Assembly (NCBI GenBank): GCA_050084515.1
Contig: CM114271.1
Location: forward strand, 51,646,001 to 51,710,000
DNA: 64,000 bases
Direction of reading: 5' to 3'
DNA from: Blasia pusilla
Taxonomy: Eukaryota > Marchantiophyta > Marchantiopsida > Blasiales
The notes under the pieces were generated by a model that searched no databases, was not told the origin of the DNA, and worked only from the letters and a program-made list of their open reading frames with translations. This document shows, piece after piece, positions 33,896 through 46,126 of this stretch. Made by a program: the position numbers and the translations under genes. Every line of letters starts with the position of its first letter. Within the stretch, counting starts at the first letter, position 1.

Positions 33896-34740
33896 CCTCC
33901 TTAATTAAAGGCTATAAATCCCAATGCTTTGCATTTATCAAAAAGATGAAATGTTATGGACACTATAGGGCAATGTGTTACAACACCAATCAACTAGGAA
34001 TGACCACTGAAACATCTGACACTTATCCATAGTATGCACTATGTAATGGCTACATGACAAGCTACATCATACCCTCTGATGGGAAATTTCATGTATGTGC
34101 AGAATATGAAGGTAATCGCCAAGATATTTTGCACAATATTTATATGACACCGGCGTATATTCGAGATGTTCTAAACATTAACCTGTTATATTTGTAGTTC
34201 ATGTCTTTGGTAGACTCTCCACTAGGTATTGAAACCACATAAATTGGTTTTCAAAATAGCATTTTTTAGGTTGAATCTCTTTTAGACTACCCAATTGATG
34301 CCTAGAGACTTGGAAATACAACCTATACAGACTTAGATTTCCTATATCGCAAAGTAAAAAATGTGCTTTTAGTAAAATTTTGAATTAATGAGTTGTACTC
34401 ACAATATGTTCGACTCATTGAGCTACTTGATCCAACATGTGGACTTATGATCCTACCTTCCTCTTCTGTTGAGCCAACTTTGAGAATATCCGGCAAAAAG
34501 GGGCAGGTAACGCATAGCACGAATATTGACCCCTATAGTGTAGAGATTAATATCTTACAAGAGGTACATCACTCACTACCGGTAATAAGAAGGTATTCCT
34601 ATGATATATTTCATAATGGCAGTGTGTTTTCAGAGAGCACGCACATGCTTGAGAACAATTTCTTAGTGAAAAAAATGGTATATTGTCGGATGCAAAGCTA
34701 ACTATTGAAACAAGGATTTTTCTACTCCTATTCCCCTACT
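33896..34740 (+). pseudogene. Degenerate coding-like text, possibly the 5' part of a Helitron
   Basis: Plus-strand frames with stops give coding-like stretches such as the 102-residue frame at 34,393-34,701 (LIELLDPTCGLMILPSSSVE). I do not recognise a family. It lies just upstream of an LTR-like repeat and a Helitron replicase remnant on the same strand, so it may be the element's N-terminal region cut off by that repeat. This is positional inference only. Confidence 0.25.
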
Positions 34741-34744
34741 TTAG

Positions 34745-35365
34745 AGGGTTGTCATACGCATACACATCGCTACACAACATACATCGTTGTCACCGAATAC
34801 ACGCACAATCCCATGCTAACTCATGACATCCAAATAACGAGACAATAAATACCAAAATATCTCCAATAAAATAAGATCCAATCTCTCTCAACACCATAGC
34901 TCTCAAATGTGTGCACTCTCACATGACTCTCTCAATGTCAAATCAAACTAACTCTCCTAATGAGAGGTTTGGGTTACACACACAAGGCAAGCAAGACCAT
35001 AGTTCCTCCGCCTAATGCCAAGAGGTTCAATAAAGAGAGAATGAGCTTTCAAGCTCTCTCTCCTTGAGGTATACCCCTCCCCTCTCCCAAGCTCTCTCCA
35101 TGGTAATCTATGCTCTCAAGTCACCTCCTTGGATTTTGACATGATGTAGGAGGTCAATGGCCACTTATCAAAAATAGAAAATTGACCATATCTTCAAAAT
35201 GGTACTTACATAAAATAGTAAGCCGAAACGAAGGGGAAACTTGCTCTCTCAGGTTTCCCAGGGCCTCAGCAGGTCATTCTCGGCCTCCTCAGCCTATCCT
35301 CCACTACTCGCGAAGGCGCTCCACTAGATCTCACCGATCTATCATAAAGGACTTGACAGAGTACT
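34745..35365. repeat. LTR-like repeat, copy B
   Basis: The distal 460 bases match copy A at 8,170-8,735. The first 45 bases (CATACGCATACACATCGCTA onward) match the start of the insertion at about 13,243. It begins with a possible TG (TGTCATACG) and ends near TTGACA, as LTRs do. It sits between unassigned coding-like text and a Helitron replicase remnant, so it probably interrupted that element. No target-site duplication was confirmed. Confidence 0.55.
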
Positions 35366-35405
35366 TTACTAGTCAATCTAACTTTTTAATTACCTTAGAA
35401 AGTGG

Positions 35406-36400
35406 GTGGAACATTTTTTCAATGTCTTTACATTGTATAAGCTATACTTGTTTATCATGCACCAGCTACGCCAATCCATTTCACTGGCTTCACACACACG
35501 CTCGTGCATTTTAAATAGAGAACTTGATCAACTAAAACAGAAGTATCCAAAGCTTGGTAATAAAAAACAATACTCATATCTCTCCAGATATAGTGTAAGT
35601 GCCCAAATCCTTGGCAGCCCCAATTGGCATCGTCGGCACTTGAGAGACCTAAAGACAATGGTCCAAAGATGGGGCATGTATGATTTCTTCTTAACGCTTA
35701 CCTATGATGAGGTATGTGACACAAAATGGAGTGAAATAGAGGATATTGAGGCAATTATGAAAGGATTAACCGGTCATTCACTTGGCGTGATGCACATGTT
35801 GAGTGCATTGTATTGTTTCATACTAGGCAGGAGACATTTCTTGAAAATTATGTACTTAATTGGTAGATCCTGTATACTTGGCAATGTTAGGAACTACTTA
35901 ATTAAGTATGAGCTAGAGGGTCATAGAAGCTTACATTCACACATTATTCTATGGATTGATAGGGATGACGTTAACTGAGTTATGTCAAAAATCTGCTATT
36001 ATACTTTTGTGATACCACTTAGTCCCAACCAGACTGTGCACTCTAGCCCCATCAGCCTCCTAAACCACTATGTAACCAAAAAAAAACTACATAGATATAG
36101 ACCAAGTGCCAGTATGACAAAGACAACAAAAGATTATACATCATATTGTCGCATGGGCTTTCTTGGCCCTACTAATATGCAAATAGAGCATGCGATTGAT
36201 CAAAAGATGCTCAAATGGAGTTACTATAGGCCTTCTGAGCAACACAAGAATGTTATACCTTATCACCTAGCCATCTTGCTATTGTGGGGAGCCCATATGA
36301 GCTTGTAGTGTATCACCAATGTCCAATAGTCCTTTTGAAGTACGCATTGAAGTGTGAACCACAAGGTATCACTTCAAGGCGTCACAACATAAAGTGCCAA
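35406..36400 (+). pseudogene. Helitron replicase (HUH Rep) remnant
   Basis: This is the Helitron-like N domain that nicks DNA in rolling-circle transposition. The frame 35,406-35,978 has LRDLKTMVQRWGMYDFFLTLT, typical of the domain start, and YELEGHRSLHSHIILWIDRD, where LHSHIIL is the histidine-hydrophobic-histidine metal motif. The next frame (35,982-36,308) continues with CRMGFLGP, the YRPSEQHKNVIPYH block and LLLWGAHMSL. After a stop, YALKCEPQG follows near 36,350. The usual KY(L/I)xKY region with the catalytic tyrosine is broken here, so the protein is inactive. Confidence 0.75.
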
Positions 36401-36419
36401 ATATCGTGGCCTTGAGGGC

Positions 36420-37700
36420 TTGGACGAGACTAGATTGCGATTCATATCGGGGCTAGTACTTAAAAGATCAGTTTTAGCAACTGATGCGACACTCACTGCT
36501 TTAAAAATCCCTTTTATCAAAAGATTACAAGGAGTTGAATATATTTACTTAAGCCCACTACATGGTTGTACTACATTGTACAAGAGTGCCACAATCGTAT
36601 TCATATACCCAACTACATTATATTTTCATCGGCCTAAATGTTTGTGTGGTATGACATTTGTGCATTTTTCCACTCATCATGAAGTTATCAGACTTAGCAT
36701 AAGGTCTACTACAAAATTTGTTGGCATTGATCCAGTAGGTAAATCAATTTACCAAGCAGAAAGGCTTGTGCAATTTGGGAATACCATCCACTACATTAGT
36801 GGAATGAATTCTCTTACATGGTCTTATTGAGGAACATTCCATTCAGGTCCGAGTCTAAAATGTTGTCTATATCATCGGCCTCATGGACTTATCTGCATGA
36901 GTGCATTCACATGGGATATTTAAAGGTGTATCATGGACCATTGATGAAATCCAACCGCATGCTGGTCTTAACCTATGGAATCAAGGTCATTCGATCTAGT
37001 GAAATAATATCCAAGGCAATTGATGTCCTTGCGCCCTATCTTTGCTTTGACTTGTGTATAGACTCTTTCGCTGATGATGTGGGTCATCCCACTATTTCAA
37101 GTATATCTCTGAGCTAGAAGCGCAACCAACACTCCAATTGCTAAATGTTTAGCAGACATAGTTATTTAAGAAAATTAGACTATTGTCACCTAGCCTTATA
37201 CTGATTACCGATCCACCAGGTTGCAATAAAAAATTCTTTGTTAATTTCATGGAACTATTTTGATCGCTGAACTCTTTTCCTATCCTCTATATAGCAACCA
37301 CCGGTATTGCTACTGCACGACTCCATTCAAATGCTATGACAGTGCACTTTGCGTTTGTTATACCTATAAAAGGTGACCTAACTTGCTACCATGGAAAGAG
37401 CCTCAGATCAGTACATGCGTTTGGAAGACGCCAAGGTTATCATTATTTATGAGTGTTCTATGCTCATTCCTAATCTGATACAAATAATTGCTATGAGACT
37501 ATATCAGGTCTCGCCATCATCCAACTTGAATCCATTCTCAACAAATTTGGTTATCTTACTAGGTGATCTTAGCCAATTACCTCTTGTATGCCGTTACAAC
37601 AACCACACTGTTTGCTCCTTCTGCCACATTTTGTCATCGTCAATCTATGCTGAGACGAAAAAGTATACTTTGCAAGCCCCCGTGAGGCACGTGGGAGATT
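36420..37700 (+). pseudogene. Helitron PIF1-like helicase remnant
   Basis: It follows the Rep remnant in the same orientation. 36,420-36,830 is the linker between Rep and helicase (IPFIKRLQGVEYIYLSPLHG). 37,391-37,843 carries the helicase Walker B region, degraded to YECSML from DExSM(L), and the motif III block VILLGDLSQLPLV. The Walker A region near 37,190-37,260 is damaged (TDPPGCNKK-like text is visible near 37,205). Stops and frame changes occur throughout. The helicase part missing here (motifs V-VI) belongs to a similar but separately located fragment at 15.4-16.4 kb; the two need not come from one element. Confidence 0.7.
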
Positions 37701-37713
37701 CTATATTCCTAAG

Positions 37714-37758
37714 CTCTGTTGATGTGGAGTATCTAATCGGCACTCCACATCAACAGAG
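37714..37758. repeat. Perfect 17-bp hairpin at Helitron-copia junction
   Basis: Arms CTCTGTTGATGTGGAGT (37,714-37,730) and ACTCCACATCAACAGAG (37,742-37,758) pair perfectly around an 11-base loop. The right arm lies inside the copia SSTEAEY-type block and the left arm in the Helitron-side sequence, so it marks the junction of the two remnants. Confidence 0.85.
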
Positions 37759-38105
37759 ACTGAATACAAGGGAGCAACCAATGCAATATGTGAGGCGGTG
37801 TAGCTTCATCAATTACTTGTTGAGATTGGTGTCAGTAACTTAGGACCCAGTATAATATATGCAAACAATATTTGTAGCATCAAGCTTGCTAATAACCTTG
37901 TATTTCATGCTCGTAAAAAACATGTTGAGGTGCACTATTATTTTATCAGAGAGAAAGTGCTTGCAAGAGAGATTGATCTTGTGTATATAGGTACACATTA
38001 GCAAATTGGTGATATCTTTATAAAGGCATTGTCTACAGATAACTTTGAGATGTTTAGAAATAATTTAGGCATTAGAGATATCGATATGAGCTGAAGGGGG
38101 AGTAT
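37742..38105 (+). pseudogene. Ty1/copia RNase H C-terminus, second copy
   Basis: The plus-strand text gives STETEYKGATNA, then KHVEVHYYFIREKVLA, REIDLVYIGTH, ALSTDNFEMFRNNLGIRDID and MS followed by a stop. This is the end of copia pol. A polypurine AAGGGGGAG at about 38,093-38,101 follows the stop, then LTR-like text. It is more continuous than the copy at 13.9-14.8 kb because it lacks the 407-bp insertion. The upstream RT and integrase are absent. Confidence 0.75.
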
Positions 38106-38345
38106 TGAAGATTGATTTACAGTCAAGCTTATTAGACACCTGAACTGCTACATTTCGTACTCACACGAAGTAGGAAAGCTTAATCTTGGTTAGTCTTTTA
38201 AGCATGATTATTTTAAATAGGGTTAGTTAATCACAGTTAGTCTAACTTGAGATACTATGCTTAAGATTAGGGTTAAGGTTGCTTTTACATACCCTATACA
38301 ATTGAGAAGGGGACCAGCCTCCACTCATTCTCTCATTGTAAAATT
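38102..38345 (+). repeat. Copia 3' LTR (start, end uncertain)
   Basis: TATTGAAGATTG follows the polypurine tract directly and matches the sequence after the first copia copy at 14,770. Shared words include GAACTGCTACATTT and GGAAAGCTTAATCTTGGTTAG. The right limit was not resolved. Confidence 0.55.
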
Positions 38346-39360
38346 TCGTTCTCCATGTTGGTGTGTGAGTGTGAGTGTGAGAGCCGTTTTCCACCAGTTG
38401 TGCTTCTTTGGCATTTTCTACAAACTTGACAGCAACAAGAATTGCTTACTTGCTTGACAAGATGAAAGCTTCCCGTGAGGCTGGTGTAATTGCAAATTTC
38501 CCTACAGACAGTACGCAGCCTAGTCATGCGCATGTTAACGCACCTTCGCACTATAGTGATGGATCGATAGGCATGAACCATACTACGACCTTGCATTTCT
38601 ATAATGAAAATACCACCTATCAAAACCAAAGCTTACGGAGTCACCTGACAAAAGGAAATACGTTTGAAAATCAACTTTTAGTATGTAAGTTCAGATCTGA
38701 ATTTTCGTCGGTGTATTATGTTTTATGACTTCCTCTTCTAGAATTGATTTGTTGATCTAGTTTGATATCTTTTGTCTATTCAACAATTTTTTCAGGTGTT
38801 TCTCTATATCACAAATAAGAGCACAATAAATATTTTTTACCATCAATTTTGTCCGGCATTAACCGTTATCACTTTTTTGATAACTCTACCTTCCGCCTTA
38901 AGATATCCCCTTTTCAGCTCTAAACTGTGCTTTGGCCTTTCAACCGTGTTTTTCAAACATTACATCAGATAACCAATTGTCTTAGTTGTTCTTGCAACTT
39001 CGGATTTTTATTTAGGCAATTGATTTTTTTGTTCATGCACAAGATGTGTGAATTTCCTAGTCCCCCCATCAAACCTTTTGGTGAATATATATTTCCAAGC
39101 CAATTCCACACTTTCTGATGTGTAGACTTATCTCAAATCGCCACTTGGCCTCAATAAAGACTTGTGCAATCTTACATACCCTTACCTACTTATCTTAACA
39201 TTGTTGATGTCTCTTGTCAATTTTAAGTTTTACGATATGCATCTCCATATGTGCAACTTGCATTAGTATAGGCATCGCTATGCACCACTAGTGTTTATCC
39301 TTTGTTTCAGTAACACAATTCTTGCAGGCTTAAGTACTATTGTGAATCACTTTATTTGGA
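38346..39360. other. Unassigned sequence, probably LTR tail and spacer
   Basis: Some TTGT-rich text typical of LTR transcription stops is seen near 38,400, but no domain is recognised. Open frames are short. Confidence 0.35.
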
Positions 39361-39400
39361 CACTAGACGGTGCTCGTGCTCCGCACGGGTGAAAAAAATC
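39361..39400 (-). repeat. Helitron-like 3' terminus
   Basis: The minus strand reads CCCGTGCGGAGCACGAG, a 7-bp hairpin with one mismatch and a 3-base loop. Eight bases later comes CTAG followed by T. A GC-rich hairpin just before CTRR, with a T at the junction, is the canonical Helitron 3' end. The element body would extend to the right. No 5' TC end was identified. Confidence 0.5.
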
Positions 39401-42400
39401 CAAACTTAAATTAACAGAACACGTCATAGGAATACAAAGTCACTCCAATTAACTCGTCACATGAATACGAAGTCATGTTGTTGGTACCATCTTGCTGCAT
39501 CAAGGCAACGTAAGAGATGTCACTCCAATAGCATAGAGATCAGGTTGCTAAGCATGGGTAATCCCATTTACTATAACAACACAGTTTCCATCACCCTATT
39601 TGATGCAACACTCAAGAACATACCCATTATTCAAGATTGGCTAGATGAATCTGAGCAGCACAATGACATTTTGCGCACAATGATATGTTCGGTGGCTGAG
39701 GATGAGAACTATAACTTTGACAAACTTGTTGTAGTCTAAAAATGAATAAGATCAGTGCGTGATAGCCTAGTCACTCTTTCTCCACATTGCACAAAGAGGT
39801 ATGGAGAGGATTCAAAACTAAGAAACTACATTACGGGGTTACACGCTTTATATAATCAGAAGTAGATCCGATACATTTTTTGGTAACCTATTTTATCCTC
39901 GCCAATCACATGTTGTTGACAATCTTAAGTTATTTTTATACAATCCTAAGTTGAGTTATGTGACCTCACTCTACAACAATATTTAGAACTTCTTATGTTC
40001 CCATGCCTAATCACAGTGGTAACAAGGCTACATTTTTATATTCACTTATGATAGAGTTTTAGCTTGCCTTAACTTTCCAACAAAATTAGCGTACATCCAG
40101 TATTGCTAGGCTCAATATCTATGCATACTCTGCAGATTGCTCTTGTTTTTGCCGTAACAAACATTTCCCATGACCTGACATACGTCACTTCTCAACTATG
40201 TCACAAACCATTACTATTTATATATTAAATTTGTGCTTGCCATGTATGCTCACTGTACATATGCACTAGTTTGCGCGTCGAGTGTCACTTATGTGCATTT
40301 TAGCTTATCTAATAACAGAAAATAGCCATCTTCTCAGTTTTGTTGATGGAACACATTTCACACTTTACCATTTTTCTTAACTTACTTGAATTTGAAAAAC
40401 ATTTCTGCCACAATTTTACACTTTGTACATGTATGCAAACTTGCCAACAAACAATCACCACTTTGTATAATTTATAACTTTCTCCATTGTTGATTGACCC
40501 TTTACAATCCACCTGTAACAACACAAGAATATATAAACATTTCCATGGCTTTTTACTCACAGATCGCATAAATTCTAAACATGCACACATTCTTAAGTCA
40601 CCTATGGTCTCTATACCTTCAATTTGCGAATTAGTTTTACGTAGGCTCAAGGCCCATTTTGGCTCTACGTCAGTTCTTATGCATATATGTGTGGATATTC
40701 ACCAAACGTATCAACACTACCACGATTTATAGTTAGTCTGCACCATGTACGCTTTAATTTCCAAACCCTTTCGTGCTACAATTGCCTCACATGCCTCTCT
40801 CCTCGAAAATTAATCACCTCAATTTACGCTTCATGGGGTGCTTCACTCGCTATCACATGACAAAACAATCTTCCTTTACTATAGCAAGATGAGGGCCACA
40901 TTTTTTTAAAGTATGAGTTTAGCTAGAGCATATTCTTTAATTTTCACAATGAATATATGCCTTAATACATACTAATGATATTTTCCATGTGTCACTCCAT
41001 ACTAGACATGTGGGCCATGGTAAGCCTTACAACTCATCTATGATTATGGTTATAAAAATGTTTTCATATATAGAGAAAGGTTCACCAAACTCATTTATAG
41101 CATAAGAATACGAGACTAACTCTACCATTTATTCCTCGTTTTCTTGTCTTTTATCCATACAAATTTTGGTAATACATGAATGACTTTTTTTTTTTTTCTT
41201 TTTGGTATGTAGCACATACATCCCAAAAAAAGAGTAAAGAGCTCTTCATTAAGTAATTCCATGGTGAGCTATATCCTACCCAAAATCTTATCTATAATAC
41301 TTTTGGCAAACCCATATGTATATTAGGACAAAATAGTGGAAGAATAAGACAAACTAGGGACATCGTTTGATTTTCCCTCCCATCCATAATAGGCAAAGAA
41401 TAAGCTCAAATGTTGCTAGGGGGAAAATGAATGCATACATCAGAGGGAGTTATGTTTTTGTTTGGTGGACGACAGGGTTATGTTATTGGATTTTATTCAT
41501 GTAGTGGGGCTTAAATGCGTACGGGTCTTAAATAAGTAGTGGGATTAATACGCACGAAAAATTATTTTTGTGTGCAGCATGGACATGCTAACTAGTTGAT
41601 GATATTGCCTAATGTATCTTTATTATCTCAAAACGTTCGTAGCATTCTTTAGTAAATATGTATGATCTTTTTGGATTAATCTATTCGGCTATATTCTTTC
41701 AATATAACTAGCCACACATTTTGAGATTTACAAGATTTATATTTTTAAAGGGTTATTTGGTTTAATATTATGATGACAAAAATAATTCATGAAAGTTGCA
41801 AAAGGTGTTAAAGTAAAATGTCATATAGTGTTCTTTATATTATGATTCTTTCAATTTACCAATACGAAAATATATTGATCTAGGACTTTTTTTATCAACA
41901 AAGAACTACTCATCTTGTTAAATCCATGCTAATTCATTTTTAATTATGGATAGCTTATTTTAAGCTATCCATTGTTAAAAATTATTTTAGCATGGATTGT
42001 GTATACATAATATATATATATTATCTTTGTATGTTTACAATTGAGAAATAGTAATAATCCCAACTTAGTCCTTTATATTCTTAGAAACTAGACTAATATG
42101 GTATATTTGTATACTTAGAAGACAATATAGTTGATGTCGTTAACATTTCTTAATATTTTAGTAGCTATTATTTTTTATTGTGACTAAAAGTTAAAATATG
42201 CAAGTAATAAAATTTTAAATCTTTAGAACCTTCAAACTATATCACTTCACTTGAAAAGAGAATGCATCAAATTTGATATTCATAATAGATTAAGACTACT
42301 TTTTATAATTGAATTCAATAGATAAGAACTTTTGGATTCAAATCCTAAAATATATTTTTGCAAAGTCATTTTTGACGTAGTATAACATAAGATGATACAT

Positions 42401-43410
42401 CTTTCATATGGTAACAGTGATTTTTACTAAGTAACACCCTTTATGTTATTTTACATGCTATAAAGTAAACACCAAAAAGACTATTAATCAATCATATCAC
42501 AAGAATAAATATAACCAAATAAAGAGTAAGCAAAAAGTGGCCGGTAAAACTTTAGATAGTTTGAGTAGTTTTTTTGCAATAAATTCTTAGAGGGTTTATC
42601 CGGAACAATCATATAAAAATTATTATTTCAACGACGTTATAGAATTGTTGGTTTATTAATTTTGATATTATATACTTGCATTATAATGATGGGATAAGAT
42701 TATAATTTTTTGGTCAAACAAAGTATTATGATTGAAGTAATATATATGATCGTCAAACTTCTCATTACCATAGTAATAAGTTGATGTGCATAGTGGGATA
42801 AGTCAAATCACACATCCTTATTTATGGGTACACATAGGTGGAAGATGTCATCAATGACCTAGTAGTACAAAGTTGACTTTTATACTCATGTCATCCCTAT
42901 ATTATTAGTTCTTAAGAGGGAGTATTCAATTACCTATTGGTATCGTGCGTATGCAATCGCATTCTTTTAAAAGTTGAAAGTTTTAGCTTTGATATCTTGG
43001 AATAATTACATCATTTTTTTAATCTAAATAGCTTGACACACCATTTTACCCACCTCGTTAATAAAATTTTTAATATCATTCTTCGTATTTGAAAGGTAAA
43101 AAAGTAAGAAGTTTTGCAAGAAAATATTCAATTTATAAATTTAAAATATATCTGAAAATTTTAATAAATTAAAAATAAATCATCAGATGACAAAAAACAA
43201 TACCTTCTATGCTATTCTTGATCTAACTAGCCTTTTTCAAATTTCAATCTTTTTTTCTCATTATAAATTTCCCAATTCGGATATTGGGCAAATTTTCCTG
43301 CTTTTTTATTTAAAGTAAGAAAAAAGTCTTAAGAAGACAAAATTAGGACCCAAACCTTCCCAACTTATGAACAAAATAACTTGGGAAATTTATAGACACA
43401 AAAAACATAT
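39401..43410. other. AT-rich intergenic sequence
   Basis: About 4 kb with no recognised coding domain and few open frames over 60 codons. From about 41,600 it is strongly AT-rich. It contains a fold-back structure at 41,921-41,998. If the terminus at 39,361 is real, part of this is the body of a non-autonomous Helitron. Confidence 0.45.
41921..41998. repeat. Fold-back palindrome, 78 bases
   Basis: AATCCATGCTAA at the left end pairs with TTAGCATGGATT at the right end. The centre is a perfect 12-bp hairpin, ATGGATAGCTTA / TAAGCTATCCAT with loop TTT (41,946-41,972). The sides pair imperfectly in between. This resembles a very short MITE or fold-back element. Confidence 0.7.
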
Positions 43411-43560
43411 CCTTATTCCTCTCCTCTCCTCTCTTCTTATGCCACCATCCATCACCTTTTCTTCTCCTCACTCCCTCTCTCCCTTTCTTTCCCCTTCCCT
43501 TACTTCCCTTAAATTTTCTGCTCTTATACGTTCTCTCCTTTCTCCTTCCCCCTTAACTTA
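43411..43560 (+). repeat. Polypyrimidine tract
   Basis: Nearly continuous CT-rich sequence (CTCTCCTCTCCTCTCTTCTT onward). It causes a Ser/Pro-rich frame that is not a gene. It may relate to the CT-rich repeat at 29.7-30.6 kb. Confidence 0.6.
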
Positions 43561-43645
43561 ATTGCTACCACTTCCTCCCTTGAAATTACAATTTTTCACA
43601 ATGGAAAAGTCCTTAGGGGACAAACACCAACAATAGGAGGGCATT

Positions 43646-43800
43646 TTTTTGTGAAACCCTAGCTCTTAAGTTAATACTATAGATTGCCCATATTTCAACT
43701 CTTAAGTGATATATAGGTCATTTTTTAGTGAAACCCTCCTTTGTTAATAGTATAGATTACATGTTTTTCAACTCTTAAGTGATATACAGGTGTCTTCACA
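43646..43800. repeat. Tandem duplication, period 77 bp
   Basis: GTGAAACCCT at 43,651 recurs at 43,728. TTTCAACTCTTAAGTGATAT follows in both units, before AGGTCATT and AGGTGTCT. Confidence 0.7.
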
Positions 43801-43989
43801 CCTTACTTTACATAATATGCAAAAGAGAAATGATGGTAATATATCTCCTAATGATTCTTGCAATTCACGATTTGGTGAGATAAGAAGAAATTAAAGTCAA
43901 TTGATGTAATTTACGACCATGTCATTGTTTGATTCAAAGTTATGATATCTTCAACATAGCAACAAGCAAAGTCAAGTCTTGCCGAAATC

Positions 43990-44245
43990 TGGTATTTTTT
44001 TCCTTTGGAAATTAGGTGGCATATTAATTAACCAAAATAGTGAGAGCTGCTATTGGTATAAGATACCCTTCCCATATTGATCAATCCACCAAAATATTAT
44101 CTTGTGACCATCAACCATTCCCTGTAATTAGACGTTCATGATAGCCAATACAAATGTCTAAGAAAATGATGATATTTTCATACTTGATAACGTTAAGGAT
44201 CTCCTCAAGAGTGGGCAAAGCATACATGTCAATCACGGATAATCC
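43990..44245 (-). pseudogene. Ty3/gypsy-type reverse transcriptase scrap
   Basis: The minus strand gives MYALPTLEEIL, then IIIFLDICIGYHE, which aligns with the YPLPxIDDIL and FSxLDLxSGYHQ blocks of gypsy RT. A FWWIDQYGKGILY-like block matches the TxFRTxYGxYE region. Spacing between blocks fits. Stops are present and the catalytic box was not found. It is a different copy from the 1.8-7.2 kb element, which lacks these very blocks. Confidence 0.5.
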
Positions 44246-45388
44246 CCACACATCTACCTATCTATTTAGTTATTGTGGAAATCATTCTTGGTTGGCATAT
44301 ATGCCCATCGCATAGTCTGACTCCCCCCAGTTGACTCCATGATCTATCAATCTAACCTCACAAAAATCTTGGCTTATACTCTAAATTAGATCCCTCTCTA
44401 TATCCTAATTCTTATGTGGTCAATGGAAAATCGGTGTGTTGCCACTCAACTCAATTTGTGTATAGAATAATTTTTATTATAGAATATTATGCTTGTCCCC
44501 AAAGAGGTTTCTAATTGAAAATATCAAATACTTAGCAATTCACAATAACATATTCTTCCAAGGAAGATTGTTATATTTGAAAATCCATTAAATATAAGTT
44601 ATCAACTACAATAGAAATTCCAAAAATACTATTACAAAAATTCTCTCTTATTCCTACTTCTCTCTAAAGACACGAATTCCAAGACATACATCAAATATCA
44701 ACATACTTAATCAATTATAAATGTGAATCACCTTGAAATAATTATTTGATTTGTAATTCTACGCCTCCTTGGACCAACTTTAGTGATTGGTCCCTTCTCT
44801 AGCTATCAATCACAATCTTATTGAACCATAATATAGACTAAACCTTATGAAACATTCCAACACTATTCTTTTCTTAACAAAGAAAATCAATCGTCGCCTT
44901 TGCTATTCTTACGAACATCCACACTACCTTACAAAGATTTGTTCACAAGTATAGTATAAACAAATGTGTAATTATCTCTCATTCAATAATAAATCTAACT
45001 ATCTTCAAAATATCCCAAGTACACGATCTATCACACGTTCAATTACACTTTGCATATATACTAAGATGGCTACAAAAGATGAAGAAAATCTGTACTCTCT
45101 CACAAACGAGTATGAAAAATATGGGTATGTGGTTCTCATATTGTCGCTAACACTAAAAAAATTATATTGACACTAGTGGATTCAATTTTCCTTTCTAGTT
45201 ATTTGCTCAAATCCTATTGAAAAAAATCTCTTTTATGAGATATGATATTCTAAGTTACTCATGTCCGCTTTTCTTTTATACCTAACAAAGCAAAGTAACT
45301 CCATAAAAAAGAACTAAAATTGCTACAAACATACACCACAATTATGCCACTACTAGTTGCTATATATCAATCTCTAAAGTGGTATTTT
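44246..45388. other. Unassigned sequence
   Basis: AT-rich, possibly further gypsy decay next to the RT scrap. No motif is clear enough to assign. Confidence 0.35.
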
Positions 45389-46126
45389 TGCAACCCTCAT
45401 AACCAAATAAACGCCATGCGGAACATCAAAACTCAAGCGGGCTCACGCTAGGATGGTTGCGTTTTGGAGAGGTATCTTGGAAAATTCCAAGAGACAAAAC
45501 GCGCGATTAGAGTTTATACATTTCATGCGTTTATTGTTGCGATTAGGAAACCTGGACCAAACGTGAACCGAGACTTGAGGTGAGTTGAGTATTGGAAGGT
45601 TGATTGCCAAAGAGGTGAGAATCAGATTTGGAATGCGACTAGCTTTTCGGATTTTGATTGTGTTTTGGACCATAACATTTAGTGCCGAGATGCATTTGGG
45701 ACAAATAAGATGGCGTTTGAAAGCTTATGCAAACTTATTCCCCAAACATGATCTAAGGGAGTGGATTTCGAAAGCCACACTTGAATTCCAACCCAAGACT
45801 CATTTTAGTGAGTCTCGATTAGGGACTCATTGGAAGTCCACAATTAGGACCACCAAGCTTGCAAACGCCGTTTGAGGTTCCTAAACCGACCAAAAAGTCT
45901 GTCCCAAGTCTTGAGAGACTCGCATGTGTTGTAAAGTGATTAACTAGGAAGTTTGAGCTTGATGTGAGGCCAAGTCGAGAGCTCGGTGAGTCAGAGCACT
46001 GATTGACCTAGACTCGACTAACGTAAGTGCGTGTTTGGGTGCAGATCAATATTGAGAGCGTGTCCTACTCAATGCATGCTTCTCCAACACTACATATTTA
46101 CTTTCAAGGAGAGTAGGTGCACGACA
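45389..46126 (+). repeat. Solo LTR of the 1.8-7.2 kb gypsy family
   Basis: It aligns over its length with the reverse complement of 6,133-7,154. Shared blocks include GCGGAACATCA, CCAAGAGACAAAAC, AGGTGAGTTGAGT, GTGTTTTGGACCATA, TTAGGGACTCATTGGA and the closing GGAGAGTAGG then GCACGACA. It is shorter (738 against 1,022 bases) because of an internal gap. No gag-pol flanks it, so it arose by LTR-LTR recombination or is a fragment. Flanking five-base words (atttt, agtat) do not match. Frames inside it are by-products. Confidence 0.8.
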
